NCBI RefSeq assembly: GCF_029958905.1
Contig: NZ_CP124613.1
Location: 620,001-684,000, forward strand
Length of the DNA stretch: 64,000 bases
Source: Vibrio sp. YMD68
GTDB taxonomy: Bacteria; Pseudomonadota; Gammaproteobacteria; Enterobacterales; Vibrionaceae
Reading direction: 5' to 3'
The notes below the pieces were generated by a model. That model saw only the letters and a program-made list of their open reading frames with translations. It searched no databases and was not told where the DNA came from. This document shows positions 56,387 through 64,000 of the stretch, in pieces; position 1 is the first letter of the stretch, and every line of letters starts with the position of its first letter. Both the position numbers and the translations under genes were made by a program.

Positions 56387-56881
56387 TTAATTTAAAGTGT
56401 GGCAATGAGTTTGCCGACCCGATGCGGTGCGAATTTGGTTAAAGTAATGATGGGACTTTTGTAAGGTATCGAACTCTAGCATCCATGTGGCACTGCGTTG
56501 AGAGACACATAATTGCCCAATATGTAATACAAGGTCATTACTGTATTTATTTAAAACACTGAGTGCTTTTATTATCAGCGGGCACTCTTCAATTGAGATG
56601 AATTGGAACTCACAATAGCTTTGGTTGAGTACCTCGAATGCACATTGCTGACGCCCCAATTTGAGTAATATTTTGGATTGCGCGATGGATGCATCCCTTA
56701 GCGTCGAGATGAGAGCGACAAACTGGCACACTTCCATCTCTTCTTTGCACAGGGCTTCATTAATATGAAAAGGAATATAATGAAGTACATCTTCCAATAG
56801 ACTATATGCTTCTGGCCAGTGCCCTTGTTCCAATAATTGCTGGGCTTTTTGAAAGGCTCTCCAACATTGTTGAATATTCAT
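56387..56881 (-). CDS. Unknown helical (TPR-like) protein under apparent Fur control
   Basis: 164 residues, cytoplasmic, mostly helical. The N-terminus (CWRAFQKAQQLLEQGHWPEAYSLLEDVLHYIP) looks like a tetratricopeptide repeat, and LLKLGRQQCAFEVLNQSY could be a second. Cys- and His-rich towards the end (SHHYFNQIRTASGRQTHCHTLN), perhaps relevant to metal. I do not recognise the family. The second of two adjacent ATG codons is preferred from AAGGATT spacing. A near-consensus Fur box covers the promoter, so the gene is probably induced by iron limitation. Confidence 0.65.
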   Translation of the reverse strand: MNIQQCWRAFQKAQQLLEQGHWPEAYSLLEDVLHYIPFHINEALCKEEMEVCQFVALISTLRDASIAQSKILLKLGRQQCAFEVLNQSYCEFQFISIEECPLIIKALSVLNKYSNDLVLHIGQLCVSQRSATWMLEFDTLQKSHHYFNQIRTASGRQTHCHTLN

Positions 56882-56910
56882 CATAATCCTTTATTCAGAG
56901 TGATAATTTA

Positions 56911-56939
56911 TTGTAAATGAAATTCATTATCATTTACAA
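56911..56939 (-). promoter_or_regulatory. Fur box within the promoter spacer
   Basis: TGAAATTCATTATCA (plus strand 56918-56932) matches the 7-1-7 Fur consensus TGATAATNATTATCA at 12 of 14 positions. It lies between a -35 (TTGTAA) and a -10 (TACAAT) on the minus strand, 18 bp apart, and the whole forms an inverted repeat TTGTAAATGA...TCATTTACAA. Confidence 0.75.
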
Positions 56940-57073
56940 GTGCCAGATTCATAATTGAAAGGATTTATTTAGAAGAGGTGCTAATGGCATGAGATTGGTG
57001 GATATTTGTTCACTTAAACTCGATTTGGGTCTAAGTCACTAAAAAATCGATGAAATGCATCTAAACTGACTTA

Positions 57074-57103
57074 AGTACCAGAGCAATAAGTACCAGAGCA
57101 ATA
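57074..57103. repeat. 15-bp perfect tandem duplication before lonH
   Basis: AGTACCAGAGCAATA twice in a row (57074-57088, 57089-57103), then a decayed third start; it ends 7 bp before the ribosome binding site of the following gene. Confidence 0.9.
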
Positions 57104-57121
57104 ATTACCAAGGAGGTAGTG

Positions 57122-59482
57122 ATGGCGATTCAAAGATTGAACACTGAGCAACTTTATAACACGGCTCTATTAGAGCAGTTGCCTTGCAAATCGACCAAAG
57201 AACTGGCTCCCATTGACGAGATCGTCGGTCAGAAAAGAGCCCAGAAAGCCGTAGAATTTGCCATGTCTATCAAAGAGAAAGGCTATAACATCTACGCGAT
57301 TGGTCAAAATGGGCTGGGCAAGCGCACGATGATTTTGCGCTATTTAAACCGCCACAAACATGATTCAGATACCATGTTTGACTGGTGTTATGTGGCTAAT
57401 TTTGAAGATATCCGCACCCCCAAAGTACTTAAACTGCCTTGTGGAGTCGGAGCCAAATTAAAGCAAGACATAGAAAAGCTGATGACCAAGTTAGTCAATG
57501 CATTGCCTTTGGCGTTCGACAACGAAATGTATATCTCTCGTGCCGAAAAACTTAAAAACCAATTGGCCGATAAGCAACAAGTCGAGCTCGACAAAATTGG
57601 CAAGGAAGCGAAAGAAAAGGGCATTAGCCTGACCTTAACCACACAGGGCGACTATCAGTTTATCGCGATGGATGGAGAGGAATTACATACTGAAGAATCC
57701 TTCGACGAGCTCAGTAAAAAAGATCAAGAAGAGTTCGGAGCCAGCATCGATGAATTGGAAATAGAGTTGCGATCTATGGTTCGTCAGCTCACGGAATGGG
57801 AAGAGGGTTACAGTGAAAAAATCAAAAAGCTGAACGACGAAGTGACATTGGATGTCATTACCCACTTCATTAAGCAGTTGAAGCTTGATTATAATGGTTA
57901 TTCAATGATCAAGTCATACCTCACCGACTTGCAAAAAGACATTGTTGAAAATGCCGATATTTTCTTAGATGAAGCCGTCGAGCAAGGTGAAATGGCCACC
58001 GCTTCTTTGGATAAAAAGCTTCCGAGACGATACAAAGTGAACGTTCTGGTTAGCCGTTCAGGAGAAGATTTCCCCATTGTGGTTGAAGAGAGCCCAAATT
58101 ATCACTCACTCTTTGGCTACATCGAGACAGCTACATTCAAAGGAACGGTATTTACCGACTTCTCATTGATTCGGCCTGGCAGTTTGCACAAAGCCAATGG
58201 TGGCGTGCTAATGATGGACGCACAAAAAGTTTTAGAACAACCTTATGTATGGGAAGGGCTTAAACGGGCGTTACGCTCAAGGCAGTTAAGTTTCACCTCG
58301 CTCGAAAAAGAAGTCACGTTAACCGGAGCCGTATCACTCGATCCAGAGCCGATTCCGCTTGATGTGAAAATTATCCTGTTTGGCGACCACCGTACCTATC
58401 AACTGCTGCAACATTACGATCCAGAGTTTATTGAATTGTTTCGTGTGACCGCTGATTTTGAAGATGAGATGAAGCGAACCTCAGAGGCTGAGCTGCATTA
58501 TGCACGGTTCATTTCGAGCATTATTCATGATAACAACTTGCTTCATTGTGACCGCAAAGCTATCGCGAGAATCATTGAACATAGCTCACGCTTGTCAGGT
58601 GATCAAACTAAGCTATCTCTTCACTCAGCGAGCATTGCAAACTTAATTCGTGAATCCAATTACGTTGCTCGCCAAGCTAACTCCAATATGATTCGGGCGA
58701 GTCATGTCGAAGAGGCGTTGAGTAATCAGATAATGAGAGTAAGCCGTCTCCAAGATAGCGTAATGGAAAGCTACATTAATGGGACAACACTCATTCAAAC
58801 AGAGGGTGCAGCCGTTGGGCAGGTCAATGCCTTGTCGGTACTTAGTACCAGCGATCATATGTTTGGTGCTCCTAACCGAATCACCGCAACCACGGCGTAT
58901 GGCGATGGAGAAGTGATTGATATCGAGAGAAGTGTTGATCTTGGCGGAAGTATTCACTCCAAAGGGGTGATGATCTTAACGGCTTATCTCTCTTCTGTAT
59001 TTGGCAAAACGGCTAGGGTACCGCTCACGACGAACATTACCTTTGAGCAATCCTATGGTGGCGTCGATGGTGACAGTGCCAGTATGGCTGAGTTTTGTGC
59101 AGTGGTTTCTGCGTTCTCTAAACAACCTAATCGTCAAGATATTGCTATTACTGGTTCAATGAATCAGTTTGGCGAGTCACAGCCGATTGGTGGAGTTAAT
59201 GAGAAGATAGAAGGTTTTTTCGATGTCTGCAAAATTAAGGGCCGCACCAACGAGCAAGGGGTCGTGATCCCTCGTTCTAACATGCATAACTTAATGCTAA
59301 GACCAGATATCGTCAAAGCCGTCGACAAAGGTGAATTTCATATATGGGCCATCGAGCATGTCACTGAAGCGATTGAAATATTTACTGGAAAAGTGGCGGG
59401 AGTAGCGAGTGACGAAGGTAGCTACCCAATCGATACTATTTATGGCATTGCCCAAGCAAAACTCAATGCGTTACGTAAGTGA
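57122..59482 (+). CDS. Lon-related ATP-dependent protease (LonH/YcbZ type)
   Basis: 786 residues. A Lon-like protein without the Lon N-terminal substrate domain: AAA+ part with Walker A-like GQNGLGKRT (near residue 65), an inserted helical region (~130-300), Walker B-like NGGVLMMDAQKVL, and a C-terminal Lon-type proteolytic domain (~560-770) with the Ser of GGVDGDSASMAEFCA and the Lys of GGVNEKIEGFFDVCK forming the catalytic dyad. E. coli YcbZ is the nearest well-known relative; its substrates are poorly known. I choose the ATG behind AAGGAGG; a GTG one codon earlier is the alternative. Confidence 0.9.
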   Translation: MAIQRLNTEQLYNTALLEQLPCKSTKELAPIDEIVGQKRAQKAVEFAMSIKEKGYNIYAIGQNGLGKRTMILRYLNRHKHDSDTMFDWCYVANFEDIRTPKVLKLPCGVGAKLKQDIEKLMTKLVNALPLAFDNEMYISRAEKLKNQLADKQQVELDKIGKEAKEKGISLTLTTQGDYQFIAMDGEELHTEESFDELSKKDQEEFGASIDELEIELRSMVRQLTEWEEGYSEKIKKLNDEVTLDVITHFIKQLKLDYNGYSMIKSYLTDLQKDIVENADIFLDEAVEQGEMATASLDKKLPRRYKVNVLVSRSGEDFPIVVEESPNYHSLFGYIETATFKGTVFTDFSLIRPGSLHKANGGVLMMDAQKVLEQPYVWEGLKRALRSRQLSFTSLEKEVTLTGAVSLDPEPIPLDVKIILFGDHRTYQLLQHYDPEFIELFRVTADFEDEMKRTSEAELHYARFISSIIHDNNLLHCDRKAIARIIEHSSRLSGDQTKLSLHSASIANLIRESNYVARQANSNMIRASHVEEALSNQIMRVSRLQDSVMESYINGTTLIQTEGAAVGQVNALSVLSTSDHMFGAPNRITATTAYGDGEVIDIERSVDLGGSIHSKGVMILTAYLSSVFGKTARVPLTTNITFEQSYGGVDGDSASMAEFCAVVSAFSKQPNRQDIAITGSMNQFGESQPIGGVNEKIEGFFDVCKIKGRTNEQGVVIPRSNMHNLMLRPDIVKAVDKGEFHIWAIEHVTEAIEIFTGKVAGVASDEGSYPIDTIYGIAQAKLNALRK

Positions 59483-59526
59483 ATAATCCATTAGGTAAAT
59501 AGAGTGTTAATGATGGCTGTCTAGGG

Positions 59527-59588
59527 AAAATTCATCCAGCTCATTCATCAAATTCATTCATCCAACTCATTCATCCATCGATCCAACT
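59527..59588. repeat. Degenerate ATTCATCC tandem repeat
   Basis: ATTCATCCA(G/A)CT, ATTCATCAAATT, ATTCATCCAACT and so on, repeated about four times between the convergent lonH and L,D-transpeptidase genes. Confidence 0.7.
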
Positions 59589-59631
59589 AAAAGGGGCGGC
59601 CTCATCGTCGCCCTTAATCTTTTCCGTTAGC

Positions 59632-60246
59632 TTACCATTCAATTAAAATGGGAGTCCCTGATTCGACTAAACTGAGGAAAACATCCATTTCATCATTGGT
59701 GATGGCGATACAGCCATTGGTCCAATCAAAACTCTGAACGTATTCTGGGTGTCGACGGTCACCGTTCTTTAGACCATGAATTTTAATGTTCCCACCTGGG
59801 TTAATACCTTTATAGCGGGCCCATTCAATGTCTTTCTGGTTAGGGTAATCGATGTGTATAGAGCGATAAAAGGTCGAATGTTCAATAATGAAATCTAGCT
59901 TGTACAGCCCTTCGGGCGTTCTTTGATCACCTTCCCACAGCTTATGGCCTTTTGGACGGGCACCAAGAGCAATGCGAAATTCTTGAATGATCGTCTCATC
60001 TTTCAATAAGTACATTCTGCGCTTCGACTTATCGACTTTCACCAGATCAATCGTACTGTCTTTCGGTCTATCTACGTTATTCGATCTATCTGCATGATCT
60101 GCTTTATCTGGACCAGAAATCATCACCGTGTTGGTGAGTTCTAGTGAGCCCAAGACGGGGGGAGATATAAACAATACGAACAAGGTCGTGATTACTGTCA
60201 ATAACGCCGAATTAAGAGAGACTGATTTATGAGACATGGATACCAT
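59632..60246 (-). CDS. L,D-transpeptidase family (YkuD) periplasmic protein
   Basis: 204 residues with an N-terminal signal/anchor segment (SALLTVITTLFVLFISPPVLG). The YkuD domain spans ~75-204: VDKSKRRMYLLKDETIIQEFRIALGARPKGHK, IKIHGLKNG and the catalytic FDWTNGCIAITNDEMD with His, Cys and the S/T-x-G-C motif. These enzymes cross-link peptidoglycan or attach lipoproteins; ErfK-like small versions also occur in exported toxin or polysaccharide contexts. I start at MVSMSHKS behind a TGGATC; a longer N-terminal version has no support. Confidence 0.83.
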   Translation of the reverse strand: MVSMSHKSVSLNSALLTVITTLFVLFISPPVLGSLELTNTVMISGPDKADHADRSNNVDRPKDSTIDLVKVDKSKRRMYLLKDETIIQEFRIALGARPKGHKLWEGDQRTPEGLYKLDFIIEHSTFYRSIHIDYPNQKDIEWARYKGINPGGNIKIHGLKNGDRRHPEYVQSFDWTNGCIAITNDEMDVFLSLVESGTPILIEW

Positions 60247-60558
60247 GAATGATCCAGTGAGAATCTGATGATTATAGACAATTTTGGCGTTTTTAGGGCA
60301 CTGAAATACCATTAAACTCATTATATGAATTCGACAAACGAGACAACGGAATTTATTTTTTCTGGAAAATAAATAAAAATGCAACCGTGAAAGGTGAAAA
60401 ACATTGGAAAGAATGTCATATAAATGTCGTTTGTCTCATGAATGTTGAACTCAAAATGGTCATTTTGCGGTCCAGTTAACAGTGAAGACGGTGGTGGATT
60501 GATTGCATAAGGGGAGATCGCGAATATAGAAGCATAAAATAAAAATAAGGCTTAGATT
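60247..60558. other. Intergenic region upstream of the diguanylate cyclase
   Basis: About 310 bp with divergent promoters. CAAAATG (60452-60458) and CATTTTG (60461-60467) form a small palindrome 92 bp before the cyclase start; nothing else stands out. Confidence 0.4.
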
Positions 60559-62682
60559 ATGTTTCAAAGAGCGCTCTTAAAGCAGATATCATCGGCAAGA
60601 AGTAACCGGTATCTGGCTCATACCCTATTTAGCTATTTAGATGAACTCATACAACCTAAAGCTATGACCATTGTTAATGAGCCAAAGCTCAGTGAGCTGC
60701 CAAAGCCTCTTTATTCTCAATCTCAAGGTCTCGACTTTTCTCATTACCCGAGCAGCTTTTGGGGCTGGGCAGCGCAGTTTGACACTTCTGATAGCTTGTT
60801 ACCTCTAGCTATTAATACCTGTAAGTGGGACCCTATTTCACTTATGGGGGGCGATTCTTACATCTTCATGTTAGATAACCATCCCTCAGCAAGAACATAT
60901 CTTATTATCGAAGGGGTAGATGGAAGCTTATTTACCGAGTTGGACCAGAAGAACCAGTTTGACTGTTTAATTATTATTGCTTCGCGCTGGCAGTGCATTC
61001 GAGCTGAACGGGATGCCTCTCAAGAGTTTAAGCAAAGAGACATTAAAGAAGCTAAATATATTGATGAACTTAAACAGCGTGAAGCGTTTATCGATAACAT
61101 GAAACTGGTCCAAAAAGTGGCGATGAACATGTCGGCACCGGAAACGTTAGATGACCTCTACAAATTTGCGGTTGAGTCCGTCAGGCAGGATCTTGGCTTT
61201 GATCGCGCTGTTTTTATGCTCCTCGATATGAAAAAGCGCTGCTTTAGCGGGACTTATGGGACTAATGAAGAAGGGAAAACCGTCAGTGAACATCACACTC
61301 AATACGATCTGCACCAGCTTGAAGATGAGTATATTGAAGTTCTGTTTGACGAAGATCGTACCGTTGTATTAATTGAAGAAGCGCCCTTGTATACCGCTGG
61401 TAAGGTGGTAGGCCAAGGGTGGAATGGTATGCTGGTCTTGCGGGATGGAACCGAAACCATTGGGTGGATTGCTGTTGACAATTTCATCAACCGGATGCCA
61501 ATTACCTCCTATCAGAAACAGGCACTGGAAGCCTTTGGTTCTCACCTCTCGCAGATATACATCCGTAAGCGTCAAGAACAGAATGTCCGCATGTTACATG
61601 CCAGTATGGTTGAATTGTCTCGATGCATGAAAACCAGTGAAGTGTGTAAATCAGCGGTGATGTTCGCAATCAATCGACTGGGCATTGATCGGCTTGCGGT
61701 CTTCCTTACTGATCCAGAGTGCAGCTACATGCAAGGGACATGGGGAACCGATATCCAGGGTAATGTGGTTGATGAATCCTATTATCGTTCAGAAACTCAA
61801 GATCGTACGATCGTCAATTTGGCACGTCAGAGCCCAAATGAAGTGGTGTTTGAGGAGTCTGTGCCCATTTACCATGATTTTAATATTGTGGGGTTTGGCT
61901 GGACAGCGATGACCATGCTAACGAGTAACAGCGGCGAGCCCATTGCCTTTATCGCAGCGGATAACCTTTTGAAGCGAACTCCGCTCACTTCTCAGCTGCG
62001 AGAGGTGGTGCGAATGTTTGCGTCTAACCTGACAGAGGTCCTATTAAGAACTCGTGCTCAGCAAGCGATTCACGAGCTGAACGCGAGTCTGGAACAGCAG
62101 GTGAAAAGTAGAACGAAGCAACTGGAAGAAGCGAATGAAAAGCTTGAGCTATTGTCTAAAATGGACCCTCTAACACGGCTCGGCAATCGCCGGATGTTAG
62201 AGCATTTAATGGAAAGCAAATGTTTGGCGCAAAAACAAGCCAAAACAAAATATGGTTTAATTTTGTTAGATATCGACCATTTTGGGCTGTTTAATAATCA
62301 TTATGGTCATCTAGAGGGCGACATTGCGTTAATGCGTGTGGGGAACATTTTGAAACGATACACCCAACATGACGATGAAGTTTTCTGCCGAATCGGTGGC
62401 GAAGAATTTGTGTTGTTAGTGGCCAATAAAAGCATCGAATCAGTACGAGTACTGGCGGAACTCATTCGAGAAGATATTGAGATGGAATCTATCCCTCATA
62501 AGCCCAGCCCAACTCAGGACGTATTAACGGTTTCTATTGGTTACACTGTCATGGAACTGGACACCGATAAGTTTAACTTTGATTTGTTGTACGGTGAATC
62601 GGATAAAGCGTTGTACCGCGCAAAAGAGGAAGGCCGAAATTGCGTAATGAGTACCATGGATCATCATGAAAAGGTGAAGTGA
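60559..62682 (+). CDS. GAF-GAF-GGDEF diguanylate cyclase
   Basis: 707-residue soluble signalling protein: N-terminal ~165 residues of unknown type, two GAF-like domains (~190-335 and ~350-500), a coiled linker (SLEQQVKSRTKQLEEANEKLELLSKM) and a GGDEF domain (~530-695). The catalytic motif is GGEEF (RIGGEEFVLL), an active form, with LDIDHFGLFNNHYGHLEGD for GTP/metal binding. The RxxD product-inhibition site nine residues ahead of the motif is absent (HDDE in that place), so feedback by c-di-GMP is probably lost. The GAF domains' ligand is unknown; the two share a GFGW/GQGW motif. Confidence 0.88.
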   Translation: MFQRALLKQISSARSNRYLAHTLFSYLDELIQPKAMTIVNEPKLSELPKPLYSQSQGLDFSHYPSSFWGWAAQFDTSDSLLPLAINTCKWDPISLMGGDSYIFMLDNHPSARTYLIIEGVDGSLFTELDQKNQFDCLIIIASRWQCIRAERDASQEFKQRDIKEAKYIDELKQREAFIDNMKLVQKVAMNMSAPETLDDLYKFAVESVRQDLGFDRAVFMLLDMKKRCFSGTYGTNEEGKTVSEHHTQYDLHQLEDEYIEVLFDEDRTVVLIEEAPLYTAGKVVGQGWNGMLVLRDGTETIGWIAVDNFINRMPITSYQKQALEAFGSHLSQIYIRKRQEQNVRMLHASMVELSRCMKTSEVCKSAVMFAINRLGIDRLAVFLTDPECSYMQGTWGTDIQGNVVDESYYRSETQDRTIVNLARQSPNEVVFEESVPIYHDFNIVGFGWTAMTMLTSNSGEPIAFIAADNLLKRTPLTSQLREVVRMFASNLTEVLLRTRAQQAIHELNASLEQQVKSRTKQLEEANEKLELLSKMDPLTRLGNRRMLEHLMESKCLAQKQAKTKYGLILLDIDHFGLFNNHYGHLEGDIALMRVGNILKRYTQHDDEVFCRIGGEEFVLLVANKSIESVRVLAELIREDIEMESIPHKPSPTQDVLTVSIGYTVMELDTDKFNFDLLYGESDKALYRAKEEGRNCVMSTMDHHEKVK

Positions 62683-62739
62683 TAGACCGAGCCCGTACCA
62701 CTCAACGTTCTAGTCGAGTTTTGCTTCTGCATTTATGAC

Positions 62740-62768
62740 AACAAAACGGCCTTTTGAGCCGTTTTGTT
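62740..62768. terminator. Bidirectional terminator
   Basis: AACAAAACGGC and GCCGTTTTGTT, a perfect 11-bp stem with a 7-nt loop, between the cyclase and the convergent batD gene. Confidence 0.82.
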
Positions 62769-62827
62769 GGATTTAAAGACAGACATCTTAAACTCTGATG
62801 CCTGCCCCTTATCTATTTTTCTAGACT

Positions 62828-62935
62828 TAATGCCGCTAAACAGTATGTCGCTAAATCGTATCGGGCTAAATTGTATTCGCCAAGCTGTATTTCAGTTAAC
62901 TGGATTTCAATTAACGGTATTTCAACAAATAACCG
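62828..62935. repeat. Degenerate ~15-bp tandem repeat
   Basis: ATGCCGCTAAACAGT, ATGTCGCTAAATCGT, ATCGGGCTAAATTGT and further decaying units such as ATTTCAGTTAACTGG and ATTTCAATTAACGGT, about seven units, ending just before the batD stop. Confidence 0.7.
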
Positions 62936-62943
62936 CGTTTGGG

Positions 62944-64000
62944 TTACAGCTTAGTAAGCGCATCTACAGCCTTTGCTTGCCTCTTTTCGATTTTTTTCAT
63001 CAAGGAAAAGAGCGTTTTGTACTCTTCCTTTGAGATCTCTTGATGGCTTGTTTGTGCATAAGCTGAACCAAGTTTGGACGTGTAGTGATCGATAGATTCT
63101 GACTCTTCTTCGGTGAGCGACTCTTGCTCTTGTAGCCAGCGTGATAGGTAAAACTGGCTTTTGATAGCATCATGTTTGTCTATTGCCTGTTTAAAGGCTT
63201 CTAAGTTTGAACTGTCGCTGACGGCCACATTGTCGTTTCTGTGTTTGGCTAGATTGGCTTGTTTTTTCATGCGGATAATAACGCTCAACGAAACCACCCA
63301 AAGCACGGTAAATAAAGCGGTTAAGTAGGGCCATATTCCTCGGTCGTAGACAATACTGACGGTCTTAGGTAATTCCGCTGCGGGTGTAATGACTTCGCTG
63401 TTATTAGTATTGTTCGCTTCAGTGACCGAGACTATTAAACCTGGAACTAACGCTGTCTGCTGTTGATGTTGGTTGCTGTTCCACCAATGGATACTAATGT
63501 CAGAAAGTTGTTCATCAGCCACTGTTTGAGGTATCAACACCTGTTTAAGCGTCATTACTGTATTGCCAGATTCGTCTTGCGAAAATTGAGGTTTTTCATC
63601 ATAAACGCGAAATGAGGTTGGGTAATCAACGGACAAATTGGGGAACTGATTCGGGTTGAGCCCCTCTATCTTCAAAGTGACAATACGGGTCAGTGCATCG
63701 CCAACTTTGGTCTTTAAGGTGCTCACGCTATTCAGGACATTCGAGGCATTCGACGTACTTGGGTTACCAATCAACTGACCATCCTCATCAAGCCATTGCT
63801 GCTCTAGCACCAACTCGTTTGTGGGAAGCCATTCACCAGCATAATTATCAGGGATCGGAAGCACCGATAGGGCAAAGCGTTCTGCGGGCGTGTCCGCATT
63901 GATCATCTGAGTCGTGCCGGTACGATCATTACCGTGGATCACTGTTCCTGTGAAAGCGGGTCCGACGATGTTGTATTCCCCTGAATTGGACGCTTCAATG
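62944..64000 (-). CDS. batD: BatD-like protein, 5' end beyond the window
   Basis: C-terminal ~350 residues of a protein whose frame stays open to the window edge, so the start lies outside. Seen: beta-rich periplasmic region (LPIPDNYAGEWLPTNELVLEQQW, VDYPTSFRVYDEKPQFSQDESGN), one membrane helix (GIWPYLTALFTVLWVVSLSVIIRMKK) and a cytoplasmic helical tail (~100 residues, LEAFKQAIDKHDAIKSQFYLSRWLQ). This layout is that of BatD (oxygen tolerance) of the Bacteroides aerotolerance-like operons, usually next to MoxR and von Willebrand BatA/BatB genes, expected just outside the window. Confidence 0.68.
   Translation of the reverse strand, partial: IEASNSGEYNIVGPAFTGTVIHGNDRTGTTQMINADTPAERFALSVLPIPDNYAGEWLPTNELVLEQQWLDEDGQLIGNPSTSNASNVLNSVSTLKTKVGDALTRIVTLKIEGLNPNQFPNLSVDYPTSFRVYDEKPQFSQDESGNTVMTLKQVLIPQTVADEQLSDISIHWWNSNQHQQQTALVPGLIVSVTEANNTNNSEVITPAAELPKTVSIVYDRGIWPYLTALFTVLWVVSLSVIIRMKKQANLAKHRNDNVAVSDSSNLEAFKQAIDKHDAIKSQFYLSRWLQEQESLTEEESESIDHYTSKLGSAYAQTSHQEISKEEYKTLFSLMKKIEKRQAKAVDALTKL

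Overview
The window reads as a stretch of a Vibrio (Vibrionaceae) genome of moderate G+C. The evidence is gene content and protein similarity: DUF3024, a cold-shock DeaD helicase with a Gly/Arg-rich tail, kbl-tdh, a cellobiose/chitobiose PTS, two chemoreceptors, a large RluA-type pseudouridine synthase and a LonH/YcbZ-type protease. From memory, several of these (kbl-tdh, DeaD) lie on the second chromosome in V. cholerae, so I infer chromosome 2, without proof.

Layout. 1-1450 holds no convincing gene, but it carries two diverged copies of an ~80-90 bp element. 1511-9236 (minus) is one L-fucose catabolic operon in the order fucR-fucP-fucI-fucK-fucU-fucA-fucO: regulator, H+ symporter, isomerase, kinase, mutarotase, aldolase and propanediol oxidoreductase. 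It has a CRP-like site and repeated motifs upstream of fucR, a 22-bp perfect palindrome between fucR and fucP, and a hexanucleotide microsatellite just ahead of fucO. 9508-10422 is a broken tyrosine recombinase (two in-frame stops) beside tRNA-Ser(UGA) at 10532-10622, the scar of an integrated element. 10939-17487 holds a MaoC-fold dehydratase, a PstS-like phosphate-binding protein behind a good Pho box, a DUF3024 protein, RNase II (rnb) and deaD. 17622-21199 is an aldehyde dehydrogenase divergent from an AcoR-type sigma-54 activator; the gap holds a sigma-54 promoter and an inverted-repeat pair that looks like the activator's enhancer. 21488-26911 is a PTS diglucoside/chitobioside operon (IIB, IIC, IIA, GH4 phospho-glycosidase, ChbG-like deacetylase, LacI regulator), preceded by two LacI-type operators that also form one strong hairpin.

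27176-33463 carries small and singleton genes: a 45-residue protein, a periplasmic solute-binding-like protein, an SRPBCC protein, a YcdX-type PHP phosphatase, a cytochrome b562-like protein, and a LysR regulator divergent from a DUF2804 plus fatty-acid-hydroxylase pair. 33743-37645 holds two convergent chemoreceptor genes around a cluster of tandem repeats. 38000-40247 is kbl-tdh for threonine degradation. 40700-47285 has a small secreted protein, an MscS-family channel and an RND efflux adaptor-pump pair. 47633-55957 has MarC, MgtE, a LysR regulator, a second MscS-like channel, an alpha/beta hydrolase, an ASCH protein, an SDR and the pseudouridine synthase. 56387-64000 has an unknown helical protein with a textbook Fur box in its promoter, a LonH-type protease, an L,D-transpeptidase, a GAF-GAF-GGDEF diguanylate cyclase and the 3' part of batD, which runs off the window edge.

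A window-wide oddity: many intergenic gaps, mostly just after stop codons, contain short degenerate tandem repeats with periods of 7 or 14-18 bp. No defence system, CRISPR array or complete mobile element was seen.
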